NCBI GenBank assembly: GCA_948976265.1
Contig: CARFUA010000003.1
Span: 209,289-226,281 of the forward strand
Source: an uncultured Clostridia bacterium
GTDB taxonomy: Bacteria; Bacillota; Clostridia; TANB77; CAG-508
Reading direction: 5' to 3'
Length of the DNA stretch: 16,993 bases
This document shows positions 6,739 through 15,308 of this stretch, piece after piece (within the stretch, counting starts at the first letter, position 1; each line of letters starts with the position of its first letter). Made by a program: the position numbers and the translations under genes. The notes under the pieces were generated by a model that was given only the letters and a program-made list of their open reading frames with translations, ran no database searches and was not told where the DNA came from.

Positions 6739-8964
6739 ATGCATTTAAAAGTAAAAGATACCAAAAAAGTAATGGATATTATTGGGATGATAATAATTGG
6801 TGCTATTATAACGGTTTTAAATCTAATTGTGGGAGCAAATGAAAAGGGTTTGCGTATTTTTCCGATGTGCATAATGATGATTTTTGTGTGGTGTTATCTT
6901 GCGATTCGAAGAATTGTTTTGAAAGAAAAGATTGTGTTTAAAAATAGAATTGATTTTTTTGTGTTGCTTTTTATGTGTTGTACTTTGCTTCCGTATATTT
7001 TTAAGACATATTGCACGTTGCAAGGAACGGTGGAATTCATTTTAAAGTATTTTTTTGTGTATGCTGTTTATTTGCTTGTGAGAAATGTTGTGGATGGAAA
7101 GAATAAGGTAAATAGTTTAATTTGGGTGACATTGGCATCTTCGATTGTGATTGCGGTGATTGGAATTGATGTGCAACATGGACAGTATTTGAATTGGTTA
7201 TTGGATAAATTGGATTTGAGATATACGGAATGTGATGCTTTGGTATCTTCGTTTGGCTATGCGAATGCGGTGGCGATTTATTTTTCATTTTGTATTTTTT
7301 TAGCGATTCACCAAATTCAAAATCATAAGAATAAAGTGGTGAAAATAGCGTGTGCTTTGTATATTGTTCTTGGGTTTTATATTGTTTTGCAGACATTGTG
7401 TCGAGCGGTTTTTGTGCTGTTGATGGGTGCTTTGGTAGTTTATTTTGATTTGTATTTTTTGCCGTATTTGTTGAAACATAAAAAGCAGTTGGGAATTGTG
7501 CTGGGAAGTGGTGTGGTTGTTGGCGTTTTGTTTTTGTTTTTTGTGTTTGGTATTGGAATTCGTGTATCGAAGCCATATGAGTTTTCGGATAGTCAGTATC
7601 AGAGAAATTTTAATTATCCGTTTAAGGCGAAGGAAGAATATACGATTGAGTTGGAAATAGAGGCTGAGAATCAGAATGGAGGACTGATTGAAGCAGGAAT
7701 TTTGGAGATTAATACATATTTTTATGAAAAAATGCTGGTTTCTAAGGTTTTGGAACCGAATAAAAATAAGATTGTTTTGAAGTTTAAGACGACAGAGAGT
7801 TTGTATCAGATTGATTTGTTGGTGTCAAATGAATATGAGGAGAAGGTTTCGATTAAGAAATGTTATATTAATGGGGAAGAGTATCCTATGAATTATAAGT
7901 TTTTACCGTATCAGATTGGAAAAGCGGTGGCGATGTATTCGGCAAATGACAAGAGTATTAAACAAAGAACGGATATGTGGAAGGATTGTTTGAAAATAGC
8001 AAAGGATTCTCCTTTGATTGGACAAGGTGGCGATACGTGGAAAAAACTTTCGCAGGCAGTGCAGGATTATCCTTATGGAATGAAAGAGTCGCATAGTTAC
8101 TTTTTTGAGTTGTTAATTTCGTATGGAATTGTGGGCGTGATAGTTTATTTGGTGTTAATGGTTGGTTGTAATTTGATGCTGATAAAAGAGTTTATACAAA
8201 AAACAGAATGTAGAAAATATAAATTGGCGATTCTTTTTGGGTTGGATTTGATTTTAGTACATAGTTTTTGCTTTGATTTTGATTTGTCGTTTTTGAGTGT
8301 GCTGATGACGGTTTTTGTGTATATTGCAGTTTTGTTGTATGACCGAAGAGAAGGTGTGCAAAAGTCGGAAAAAACAGATTATATGGTATTAGGCTTTTTG
8401 GGTGTGATATTGGTGATTTTTATTATGGCGAATATGGCGCAAGAATTCATTAAAGGAGAGAAATTAAGGAAAAATGTTGGCTTTTTTAATGTTGATTGGC
8501 GATATAACTATATTACGCATCGCATTGAAACGAATCAGGATTTTAGAGGAAATTTGAAGGAATTGCAGGTCATGATGAAGAAGGAACCGTATTTTTATCA
8601 GACGGAAACGTATGATGCATATTGGTATCAATTGTTGAATAATTTGGGAAGTTTGAATCAGTATGAAATAGAGCGATATGTTTCGTTTATGAATAAGAGG
8701 TATGAGAAAGTGAAATTTGTGTCGCCTATGTATATTGAAACAATTTTGCCAAGAGTTTATACGATGAAAAGTGTTTATTTGACCTTGAAAAATATGAATT
8801 TTACGAATCGAAGATTGCTTGATGAAATCGAAAAGTTGAATCAAAGAATAGAGACTGAATATGAAATAAATAAAGTAAATATTCAGGAACAAGAAAGAAA
8901 TGGATATGATTTGGAAACAATTAATGAAATTATGACCGAGTATGAAAATATATTAAATAGCTAG
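6739..8964 (+). CDS. O-antigen ligase/polymerase-like membrane protein
   Basis: The 741-residue integral membrane protein has about 12 predicted segments, the first at residues 12-32. It carries the Wzy/WaaL-type C-terminal signature: an RTDMW-x14-GQGG stretch at about 410-431 followed by a large loop with His452 in ESHSYFFELL and then GIVGVIVYL. Such proteins polymerise or ligate polyprenyl-linked glycans outside the membrane. Between the segment at 251-274 and the signature lies an inserted soluble part (about 297-390) with alternating hydrophobic residues, suggesting a beta-sandwich. After the last segment (about 550-570) comes a 160-residue helical tail. ATG 6739 is chosen for its GAGAGGGA site and the promoter just upstream. 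It is the first gene of a polysaccharide operon. Whether it is a polymerase or a ligase cannot be told from sequence alone. Confidence 0.8.
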   Translation: MHLKVKDTKKVMDIIGMIIIGAIITVLNLIVGANEKGLRIFPMCIMMIFVWCYLAIRRIVLKEKIVFKNRIDFFVLLFMCCTLLPYIFKTYCTLQGTVEFILKYFFVYAVYLLVRNVVDGKNKVNSLIWVTLASSIVIAVIGIDVQHGQYLNWLLDKLDLRYTECDALVSSFGYANAVAIYFSFCIFLAIHQIQNHKNKVVKIACALYIVLGFYIVLQTLCRAVFVLLMGALVVYFDLYFLPYLLKHKKQLGIVLGSGVVVGVLFLFFVFGIGIRVSKPYEFSDSQYQRNFNYPFKAKEEYTIELEIEAENQNGGLIEAGILEINTYFYEKMLVSKVLEPNKNKIVLKFKTTESLYQIDLLVSNEYEEKVSIKKCYINGEEYPMNYKFLPYQIGKAVAMYSANDKSIKQRTDMWKDCLKIAKDSPLIGQGGDTWKKLSQAVQDYPYGMKESHSYFFELLISYGIVGVIVYLVLMVGCNLMLIKEFIQKTECRKYKLAILFGLDLILVHSFCFDFDLSFLSVLMTVFVYIAVLLYDRREGVQKSEKTDYMVLGFLGVILVIFIMANMAQEFIKGEKLRKNVGFFNVDWRYNYITHRIETNQDFRGNLKELQVMMKKEPYFYQTETYDAYWYQLLNNLGSLNQYEIERYVSFMNKRYEKVKFVSPMYIETILPRVYTMKSVYLTLKNMNFTNRRLLDEIEKLNQRIETEYEINKVNIQEQERNGYDLETINEIMTEYENILNS

Positions 8965-8980
8965 AAAAGGATGAAGAAAT

Positions 8981-9592
8981 ATGATATATAATAGGATTGT
9001 AAAAAGGCTTTTGGATATTGTTTTATCTGTTGTGTTGTTGATTGTATTGAGTCCGATTTTTGTGGTGATTGTGGTTGTATTATATGTATTTCAGGGAAAT
9101 CCTGTGATTTTTGGACAAGTACGATTGGGCTGGAAAGGAAAAAAATTTAAGATTTATAAATTTAGGACAATGAAAGTTGATGCTGAAGAATTGAAAAGTC
9201 AGTTTACAGAGCAGGAAAAAGAGGAATATGAACAAAATTTGAAGTTGAAACATGATAAAAGAGTGACAGTTGTAGGTCGAATTTTGAGAAGAACAAGTTT
9301 GGATGAGCTTCCACAACTTTGGAATATTTTAAAAGGAGATATGTCATTTACAGGTCCAAGACCAATTGTGGAAGTGGAGTTGGAGAAATATGCGGGGCAA
9401 AAGGAGAAGTTTTTGAGTTTGAAGCCAGGATTGATTGGTTATTGGCAGGCATATTGTAAGCCTTCTACTACGTATTCTGAAAGAGTGGAAATGGAATTAT
9501 ATTATATAGAAAATGAATCATTTTGGTTTGATATTAGAATTTTTTTCAAATCCATTGCAACGGTGATTCGAAAGGCAATTGTTGCTATTTAA
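8981..9592 (+). CDS. Initiating sugar phosphate transferase (PglC/WbaP type)
   Basis: The 203-residue monotopic phosphoglycosyl transferase of the bacterial sugar transferase family moves a sugar 1-phosphate from a UDP-sugar to undecaprenyl phosphate, starting synthesis of a surface glycan repeat. Visible features are an N-terminal hydrophobic hairpin (residues about 11-36), KFRTM at 60-64, the catalytic Asp108-Glu109 dyad in LDELPQLWN, GPRP at 125-128, and the PGLIGYWQ segment. The short form lacks the extra N-terminal membrane domain of WbaP. AAAAGG lies upstream of the ATG, 16 bases after the previous stop, so it is part of the same operon. The actual sugar cannot be inferred. Confidence 0.93.
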   Translation: MIYNRIVKRLLDIVLSVVLLIVLSPIFVVIVVVLYVFQGNPVIFGQVRLGWKGKKFKIYKFRTMKVDAEELKSQFTEQEKEEYEQNLKLKHDKRVTVVGRILRRTSLDELPQLWNILKGDMSFTGPRPIVEVELEKYAGQKEKFLSLKPGLIGYWQAYCKPSTTYSERVEMELYYIENESFWFDIRIFFKSIATVIRKAIVAI

Positions 9593-9615
9593 GTTTGAGA
9601 TAAAGGAGAGGAAGA

Positions 9616-10404
9616 ATGAAGGATGAAGCGTTAATCAGTATTATTATACCAGTTTATAATTCCTCGAAGTATTTGAAAGAAACAGTTGAAAGCATAGAAA
9701 GGCAAACGTATCAAAATTATGAAGCTATTTTTGTGGATGATGGTTCGACGGATGACAGCATAAAGATTCTTGAAAAATACCAAGCACAAAACGAGAAGAT
9801 ACAAATTGTTGCCTTAAAAAAACATAGAGGTGTTGCGATTGCAAGAAATATAGGAATCCGAAAAGCAAGAGGGCGTTATTTAACGTTTTTGGATTCGGAT
9901 GATGTATTGGTTGATGATAAATTAGAAGTACAAAAAAATTTTATTCAGAAAAATAATTATGAATTGATTTATGGAAGTTTTAGATATATGAATGATAATG
10001 GCACGAAAAGGAGTAGTGTTGTTACTGTAAAAAAACAGGTGAATTATGAGCAATCATTACGCAATATGAGGCTTTTGACAATGACGGTTATGATTGATTT
10101 GCAAAAAATACCAAAACGTAATTGTTATATGCCAAATGTCATGAATGAAGATATTGCGACTTGGTGGAAAATTTTGAAAAAAGGTTATATTGCTTATGGG
10201 CAAGATGAAGTTTTGGCGTATTATCGAAAAACGAAACAATCCAGAAGTTCGAAAAAAAATGTGACGGCGATGCGGAAGATGGTATTTGTATCGAAATTTG
10301 GAACATTTGAGTATTCCAAAAGCGATGTATTGTTTTGCCAACTATGTGATTGGTGCGATTCAAAAAAGAATGGTTCGCTGGGAGAAAATGAAGGACTATA
10401 CTGA
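9616..10404 (+). CDS. Family 2 glycosyltransferase, frameshifted near its end
   Basis: This GT-A-fold transferase adds a sugar to the lipid-linked glycan. ISIIIPVYNSSKYL at the start, VDDGSTDD (Asp41-Asp42) for nucleotide binding, and Asp93-Ser-Asp95 (FLDSDD) as the metal site are clear. The NEDIATWWKILKKG segment carries the ED typical of the acceptor side. From residue 222 the written frame becomes atypical, ending CDWCDSKKNGSLGENEGLY. Dropping one base at about 10276-10279 restores WYLYRNLEHLSIPKAMYCF, the usual family ending. In that corrected frame there is no stop before the next gene, so either the two transferases are fused or a second shift lies in the A6 run at 10362-10367. The latter would place the stop TGA at 10389-10391, overlapping the next ATG. 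The ribosome binding site is AAAGGAG. Confidence 0.88.
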   Translation: MKDEALISIIIPVYNSSKYLKETVESIERQTYQNYEAIFVDDGSTDDSIKILEKYQAQNEKIQIVALKKHRGVAIARNIGIRKARGRYLTFLDSDDVLVDDKLEVQKNFIQKNNYELIYGSFRYMNDNGTKRSSVVTVKKQVNYEQSLRNMRLLTMTVMIDLQKIPKRNCYMPNVMNEDIATWWKILKKGYIAYGQDEVLAYYRKTKQSRSSKKNVTAMRKMVFVSKFGTFEYSKSDVLFCQLCDWCDSKKNGSLGENEGLY

Positions 10405-11162
10405 GGAGGATTTGCAAGTACTGGTTTCAACTCAGCATTTAAAAGAGGATAAAGATGTCCAAGATTTATTGGAAAAAATGAATATGAAGTCACATTATTT
10501 AATCATCAATCAAAGTGAAGAAAGTAAAATAAGCAATCCATATGTGATAAGTAGAAAGGAAAAGGGACTTAGCAAAAGTAGAAATCAAGCGATTCAATTT
10601 TCAGACAAAGAAATTTTACTCTTGGCAGATGATGATGTTCGTTATGCTTCAGATTACGCGAAGACAATTGCCAAATATCATAATGAATATGAAGATGATA
10701 TTCTTTGTTTTTATGTAGAAAGCAAAAATAAAAATCGACCAACCAAGCGTTTAAAGACACGGAAAAGTAGGTTTTTTAAAAGCAATGCGAATTGTGTCAT
10801 TTGAGATTTCGATGAAAAAACACTCGATTGTAAACTCTGATTTGCACTTTAAAGAAGAATTTGGTGCAGGAGCTAAATTCAATCGAGGGGAAGAACATAT
10901 TTTTTTGTATGAAGCTTTGCGAAGTGGATTGAAGATTCGATTTATCAATGAGAAAATCGGAGAGGCGGAGCAGGAAAGTAGTACGTGGTTTTCGACATTT
11001 GATGAAACGTTTTTTGAAATACAAGGACACGTGTTTCAGGAAATGAGTCCACGTTTTTATAAAGTGTTAATTTGGCAGTATGCGTTAAGAAAATATCGTT
11101 TATATTCTGAAAATGTGTCTTTTGGGCAAGCAATAAGAAGTATGTTAAAAGGAACTGTTTAG
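10388..11162 (+). pseudogene. Second GT-A glycosyltransferase, interrupted by a frameshift
   Basis: A transferase-like protein starts MKDYTEEDLQVLVSTQHL and keeps LSKSRNQAI and LLLADDDVRYA (the DxD-like metal site) in one frame to 10804. It then continues in the next frame with FGAGAKFNRGEEHIFLYEAL, QESSTWF and a basic helical end at 11162. The two pieces join by removing one base in the GTTTTTTAAAAGCAATG stretch (about 10772-10785), which links RKSRFFKS to MRIVSFEI. I recall this arrangement (DDD, then a GGAK-x-GED segment, then STWF) from uncharacterised family A glycosyltransferases of capsule loci. Start 10388 has GGGAG close by; its ATG may overlap the previous gene's stop, or the two may form one polypeptide. 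As written it would be inactive, since the acceptor-side half is out of frame. Confidence 0.75.
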
Positions 11163-11188
11163 CCTTTTAACATACTTCTAAATTTTTT
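11136..11188 (+). terminator. 17-bp hairpin terminator ending the polysaccharide operon
   Basis: AGAAGTATGTTAAAAGG (11136-11152) pairs perfectly with 11163-11178 plus T11179, around a 10-nt loop that contains the stop TAG of the second transferase. A T6 run (11183-11188) follows on the plus strand and overlaps the last codon of the convergent ATPase gene. The minus strand lacks a T-run after the stem, so termination is strongest for the plus-strand operon. Confidence 0.85.
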
Positions 11189-13793
11189 AAATCCATTCTT
11201 TATTTTTCTTGATAAAGATGTGTTTTGCAATCATTGCTAAAACGCAATATAAAATTGTAATTGAGAAAATTAGTCCAATATATTCAAAGGAAATGGTTAC
11301 AAGTCCCAAACTTTTTCCTAAAGCAGTGGATGGAAAGATAAGGGCAACAAAGCAAAGTGCAATCGAAGAAAAATAAACCATCCAACTAGCATTACTTTGA
11401 ACAAAAGGAATTTTTGGTGTACGAATAATATGCATTCCTACAAGGTTGGATATAATCGTGTACGTAAACCAAATTGTTTGGAAAAGTGCAGCTTCTCTTA
11501 CACCAAAGATAAACCATAAGCTAGCAAAGATTACTACGTCAAAAATAGAACTGATAGGTCCCATAAAAAGCATGAATTTTTTTAAGCTGTTGATATCTAA
11601 TTTTTTCGGTTGTTTAATGTATTCTTTGTCTACATTATCTAAAGGAAGCGTAAGTTGTCCAAAATCGTAAAGTAAACTTTCGAAAAGAAGTTGAATTGGC
11701 GTTTCTGGTAAAAATGGTAAAAATACGCTCGCAATAATAACGGATAATACTTCACCAAAATTAAAACTGGTAGCAAGTTTGATATATTTCATCAAATTGG
11801 AAAAGGTTTTTCTTCCTTCGACAACGCCATCGATTAGGACGTTTAAATCTTTTTCTAGCAAAATGATGTCAGCGGATTCTTTGGCAATATCAACAGCGGT
11901 GTCAACGGAAATGCTAACATCGGCATTGGTTAGAGAAGGACTGTCATTGATGCCGTCTCCCATATAACCAACGACGTTTCCAGATTCTTTTAGTAGCCTA
12001 ACAATTCTGGCTTTTTGAATCGGAGAAAGTTTGGCAAAAATGTTTGTATCTCTGAGCAAATGAAGAACTGCCATATCATTTAATTTTTCGACTTGATTTC
12101 CTAAAACAATTCGTTCCGAATTAATGCCAACTTTGTCACAAATGCATTTTGTGACTTCCGCATTATCTCCTGTTAGAACAATTACGCGAATGCCAGAGTG
12201 ATTGAGTTTTTCAATTGCTATTTTTGCAGTTTCTTTTGGCGGATCTAAGAATCCAATAAAACCGAGTAAAATCATATTTTTTTCATCTTGCACACTGAAT
12301 TTTTCGATATTGGAAATATCGTTTTTTTGGCAAACTGCGACAACGCGTAAGCCATCTTGATTTAATTTTTTAGAAATCTTTTTAATATTTTCTTTGATTT
12401 CATTAGTAAGTGGAGAAACTTCTCCTTTGTAATCTACCAAAGTTGAAATATTTAAAATTTCTTCAACAGCTCCTTTGGTGATTAATTGTTGTTTGGTACC
12501 GTCAGAAACAATTACAGATAAGCGTCTTCTCGAAAAGTCGAATGGAATCTCATCTAGTTTTTGATATTTGGTGGTGTATTCTTCCATATTATTATGGAGT
12601 GCTCTTGCGATAACTGCTTCGTCAATGTTACTTTTTAGGCCAGATTGGAAATACGAATTTAAAAAAGCGTGTTTTAAAATTCGTAAATCTTCGTCACCTT
12701 TGATGTCTAAATATTTTTCGAGCACGATTTTATCTTCGGTTAAAGTTCCTGTTTTGTCGGTGCATAAAATATTCATAGAACCAAAACTTTGCACAGAATC
12801 TAATTTTTTAACAATTGTTTTTTTCTTTGACATTTTAATTGCGCCTTTTGACAAACTAGAAGACAAGATAACAGGCAAAAGCAGAGGCGTAATTCCAATT
12901 GCAACAGCAACCGAAAAGGTAAAGGCAGTTAATAAGCCGTGTTTTTCAAGGTTGAGAATGAAGACGAAAGGAATTAGAAAAATCATAAATCGAATTAATA
13001 ATTTACTGATTTTTTCGATATTTTTTTGGAAAGCGGATTTTGGTTTTTCGGTTAACGTATGAGCAATTTTGCTTAAATAAGTGTCATCAGCTGTTTTGAT
13101 GACAACTGCTTTTCCGCTTCCACTAATGACGTTGGTTCCCATGAAGCAAATATTTTTAAAGTCTGTAATACTTAAAATTTCGTTTTCAGGAATTTCATTT
13201 TCGATGGATTTTTTTATGGCGTCTGATTCACCTGTTAAAGTGGATTGACTGATATAAAGGTCAGTTGATTCAATGACTCTTACATCAGCAGGAATAATAT
13301 CGCCAGCAGAAAGGCAAATGGTGTCGCCTAGGACGATTTGTTTCATTGGAATGTTGACTTTTTTTCTATTTCGAATGACGATAGAAGTGGTAGAAACCAT
13401 TTCTTTTAGTTTTTCAGCTGCTTTGTTGGAACGATATTCTTCGAAAAAATCGAGAAAGGCACTTAAAAAAACCAAAATTAAAATGATTGAAATATTGGCA
13501 TAACTCGGAATTTCTGGCAAATACACATCTGTAAAAAATAAGATGACACAGATTCCAAGTAAAATACAATTAAACGGACTTAGCAAACTTTCTAAAAAAT
13601 AATGATACCACTTTTTGGGTTTATTTTGAGAAATTTCGTTTAGACCATAAGTATGCAATTTTTGAGTTGCTTCTTCTTCTGAAATGCCAGAAGGTTTAAT
13701 ATTATTTTCTGTAAGAAAGGTTTCTAAGTTTGAAACACAATCTTTTTTGTACATTTGGATAACGTTAATTTCTTCTTTTATTTTTTTATCCAT
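11187..13793 (-). CDS. mgtA: Magnesium-transporting P-type ATPase (MgtA-like, P3B)
   Basis: This 868-residue ATP-driven cation pump is best matched to the MgtA/MgtB magnesium importers. Asp346 in CTDKTGTLTEDKIVLE is the phosphorylated residue, TGES in the actuator domain is present, and GDGIND is at 612-617. MgtA-type landmarks are NSYFQSGLKSNIDEAVI, LDEIPFDFSRRRLSV, SLLYDFGQLTLPLDNVD, FMGPISSIFDV and IIRTPKIPFVQSNASW. The M4 motif reads TPLLLP (302-307) where the MgtA proteins I know have TPEMLP, so the acidic residue is replaced by Leu; ion selectivity may therefore differ. The start is fixed by AAGAGGTGA before the ATG. It is convergent with the polysaccharide operon and divergent from an AraC-type regulator. 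No long leader for a magnesium riboswitch is present. Confidence 0.92.
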   Translation of the reverse strand: MDKKIKEEINVIQMYKKDCVSNLETFLTENNIKPSGISEEEATQKLHTYGLNEISQNKPKKWYHYFLESLLSPFNCILLGICVILFFTDVYLPEIPSYANISIILILVFLSAFLDFFEEYRSNKAAEKLKEMVSTTSIVIRNRKKVNIPMKQIVLGDTICLSAGDIIPADVRVIESTDLYISQSTLTGESDAIKKSIENEIPENEILSITDFKNICFMGTNVISGSGKAVVIKTADDTYLSKIAHTLTEKPKSAFQKNIEKISKLLIRFMIFLIPFVFILNLEKHGLLTAFTFSVAVAIGITPLLLPVILSSSLSKGAIKMSKKKTIVKKLDSVQSFGSMNILCTDKTGTLTEDKIVLEKYLDIKGDEDLRILKHAFLNSYFQSGLKSNIDEAVIARALHNNMEEYTTKYQKLDEIPFDFSRRRLSVIVSDGTKQQLITKGAVEEILNISTLVDYKGEVSPLTNEIKENIKKISKKLNQDGLRVVAVCQKNDISNIEKFSVQDEKNMILLGFIGFLDPPKETAKIAIEKLNHSGIRVIVLTGDNAEVTKCICDKVGINSERIVLGNQVEKLNDMAVLHLLRDTNIFAKLSPIQKARIVRLLKESGNVVGYMGDGINDSPSLTNADVSISVDTAVDIAKESADIILLEKDLNVLIDGVVEGRKTFSNLMKYIKLATSFNFGEVLSVIIASVFLPFLPETPIQLLFESLLYDFGQLTLPLDNVDKEYIKQPKKLDINSLKKFMLFMGPISSIFDVVIFASLWFIFGVREAALFQTIWFTYTIISNLVGMHIIRTPKIPFVQSNASWMVYFSSIALCFVALIFPSTALGKSLGLVTISFEYIGLIFSITILYCVLAMIAKHIFIKKNKEWI

Positions 13794-13827
13794 AAAAAAT
13801 CACCTCTTGAAAAATTAGTTTAGTTAA

Positions 13828-13856
13828 ATTATACTGCTAATTAAAAAATAAAACAA
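13828..13856 (-). promoter_or_regulatory. Predicted promoter of the Mg-ATPase gene
   Basis: On the minus strand TTGTTT (13856-13851), a 17-bp spacer and a perfect TATAAT (13833-13828). The start near 13821 leaves a leader of about 28 nt. Confidence 0.6.
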
Positions 13857-13875
13857 ATCGATTAGAAAAATAATG

Positions 13876-13895
13876 ATACTATTTTTAAATAGTAT
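13876..13895. repeat. Inverted repeat between divergent genes, candidate operator
   Basis: ATACTATTT (13876-13884) and AAATAGTAT (13887-13895) are perfect 9-bp arms separated by TT. The repeat lies 20 bp upstream of the ATPase -35 and about 66 bp upstream of the regulator -10. No T-run fits a terminator role, so a binding site for a dimer is the simplest reading. Inference only. Confidence 0.45.
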
Positions 13896-13961
13896 AATCT
13901 CGAGGGATTTTTTTATACGAAAATTTTAAGCATTTTGTTAATATACTTTTTAGAAAAATAA

Positions 13962-13970
13962 TGTTATAAT
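13962..13970 (+). promoter_or_regulatory. Extended -10 promoter of the AraC-type gene
   Basis: TGTTATAAT gives TGn plus TATAAT (13965-13970), the same form as the prmC promoter. The -35 position is poor. A start near 13977 excludes the upstream TTG at 13973 and supports ATG 14006. Confidence 0.5.
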
Positions 13971-14005
13971 AATTGAAAAAAGATTTTGTAGAGGAGAGAA
14001 AAGGA

Positions 14006-14785
14006 ATGTATTATCCTAAGCAATTACCATATTTATTGGACAAAGAGTTTAAGGAAAAGATGGAATATACAGAATATAGGATAAAAGAATTAGATAGTTA
14101 TAGTATGTGCATATGGTGTATGAAATCTAAAATGCAAATTGAAAAGACAATTTACAATTATATTTTACCAGATGCTTGTATTGATATTGTGATTGATTTT
14201 ACGAATGAATCAATTTGCTTTGCTGGATTTAGCAAAGAGACGATTCCTTTTGCATTACAGGAAAAAATAGATTATATGGGCGTTAGGTTAAAGCCGAGTG
14301 CTTTTTATATTTTGTTCGAGGTAGAGGCGAATAAAATTATGGACCAACCAGCTGATTTTTTTGAAATAGAGAATAGTGATGAATTGAAAAACATTTTTAA
14401 GGCAAAGGATACCAAGGAAAGAATGGATATTTTTAAAACTTATTTAGGTAGAAAAATGAAGGATAAGAATAACAAACAATCGATTGAGTTTGTAGATGAG
14501 TTATACCAAAAACCAAAGGACCAAACGGTGCTAGATATGGCGAGTCGATTTGGGTATGAAAAAAGGCATTTGTGTAGAATATTTAAAAAGTTTTATGGTG
14601 TTTCACCTAAAGTGTTATTAAATATAGTCAGACTTCATAAATGTTTGACTTTATTAGAGAAAGGAAAAACATTAGAAGATATTATGAATGATTGTGGATT
14701 TTATGACCAGTCACATTTTATAAAAGAAATAAAGAAATATACTGGCTTTTCGCCATTGGAATTATTTGAAAATGGTAAAGTATAA
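14006..14785 (+). CDS. AraC-family transcriptional regulator
   Basis: A 259-residue regulator. The C-terminal third holds the double helix-turn-helix: VLDMASRFGYEKRHLCRIFKK as the first, and DQSHFIKEIKKYTGFSP, a clear AraC signature, as the second. The N-terminal part has LPDACIDIVIDF and MGVRLKPSAFYILF, a pattern seen in AraC proteins with a beta-rich sensor of the type often paired with small VOC or methyltransferase genes. ATG 14006 is chosen because GAGGAG sits 9 bases upstream and the promoter would lie inside a longer form. The next gene, a VOC-fold protein, begins 65 bases on and is a plausible target or operon partner. The ligand is unknown. Confidence 0.88.
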   Translation: MYYPKQLPYLLDKEFKEKMEYTEYRIKELDSYSMCIWCMKSKMQIEKTIYNYILPDACIDIVIDFTNESICFAGFSKETIPFALQEKIDYMGVRLKPSAFYILFEVEANKIMDQPADFFEIENSDELKNIFKAKDTKERMDIFKTYLGRKMKDKNNKQSIEFVDELYQKPKDQTVLDMASRFGYEKRHLCRIFKKFYGVSPKVLLNIVRLHKCLTLLEKGKTLEDIMNDCGFYDQSHFIKEIKKYTGFSPLELFENGKV

Positions 14786-14850
14786 AATGTCCTTTTTTTA
14801 CAATACAAATAAATATAGACAATTTATAATAATATTAGGAGGAAAGAAAA

Positions 14851-15230
14851 ATGTATGAAACAATAACAACTAATATCATGGTTAAAAATGTAAAAGAAAC
14901 CATAAAATTTTATGAAGAAAAATTAGGATTTCAAAAAGTATTAAGTGTACCAGAAAATGGAGAAAAATTGGATTTTGCGATTATTGCTAAAGATAAGATT
15001 TCATCATGTTTCAAGAACAGGAGAATTTGCTAGAAGAATATCCAAGTTTGAAAACAAATGAAATTATACCAACTTTTACGTTGTTTATTACGGTTGAAAA
15101 TGTTGAACAATTATATAACGAACTTAGTGGAAAAGTAAAAATTGCAAAAGAGCTTCATCAGACTTTTTATGGGAAAGATGAATTTGCTATTTTTGATAAT
15201 AATGGTAATATATTGACAATTTCTTGTTAG
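14851..15230 (+). pseudogene. VOC-fold (glyoxalase/bleomycin-resistance-like) protein, frameshifted
   Basis: The N-terminal half, ITTNIMVKNVKETIKFYEEKLGF, and the C-terminal half, MFQEQENLLEEYP through FAIFDNNGNILTIS, together form one typical VOC protein of about 126 residues. They lie in different frames: the first stops at 15033, and the second is open from 15006 in the other frame. One missing base near 15000-15006 (around TTTCATCATG) explains it; adding a base gives KIS-x-MFQE. VOC proteins bind a metal and act as lyases, dioxygenases or drug-binding proteins. Here the residues do not decide which. The ribosome binding site AGGAGG is excellent. A TATAAT at 14825-14830 precedes it but no correctly spaced -35 is seen, so read-through from the AraC gene is possible. 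Confidence 0.8.
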
Positions 15231-15235
15231 GAGAG

Positions 15236-15272
15236 AAACAGTAGTTGAAGAAAGTTTGGCTACTGTTTTTTT
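15236..15272 (+). terminator. Intrinsic terminator after the VOC gene
   Basis: AAACAGTAG (15236-15244) pairs with CTACTGTTT (15260-15268) around a 15-nt loop, and the T-run continues to 15272. It begins 6 bases after the VOC stop. Confidence 0.8.
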
Positions 15273-15278
15273 GTATAT

Positions 15279-15308
15279 AAAAAGATTGTGAGTTAACACA
15301 ATCTTTTT
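15279..15308. terminator. Bidirectional hairpin at the element boundary
   Basis: AAAAAGATTGTG (15279-15290) and CACAATCTTTTT (15297-15308) form a perfect 12-bp stem with an AGTTAA loop. A/T runs on both sides suit termination from either strand. Its last T is the first base of the tRNA-end-like repeat. Confidence 0.7.

Noticed and set aside
13794..13860. Magnesium riboswitch (M-box) upstream of the ATPase gene
   Set aside because: The predicted leader is only about 28 nt, too short for any such structure.
14797..14830. TTTACA and TATAAT as a VOC promoter
   Set aside because: The 22-bp spacer is too long; only the -10 is mentioned.
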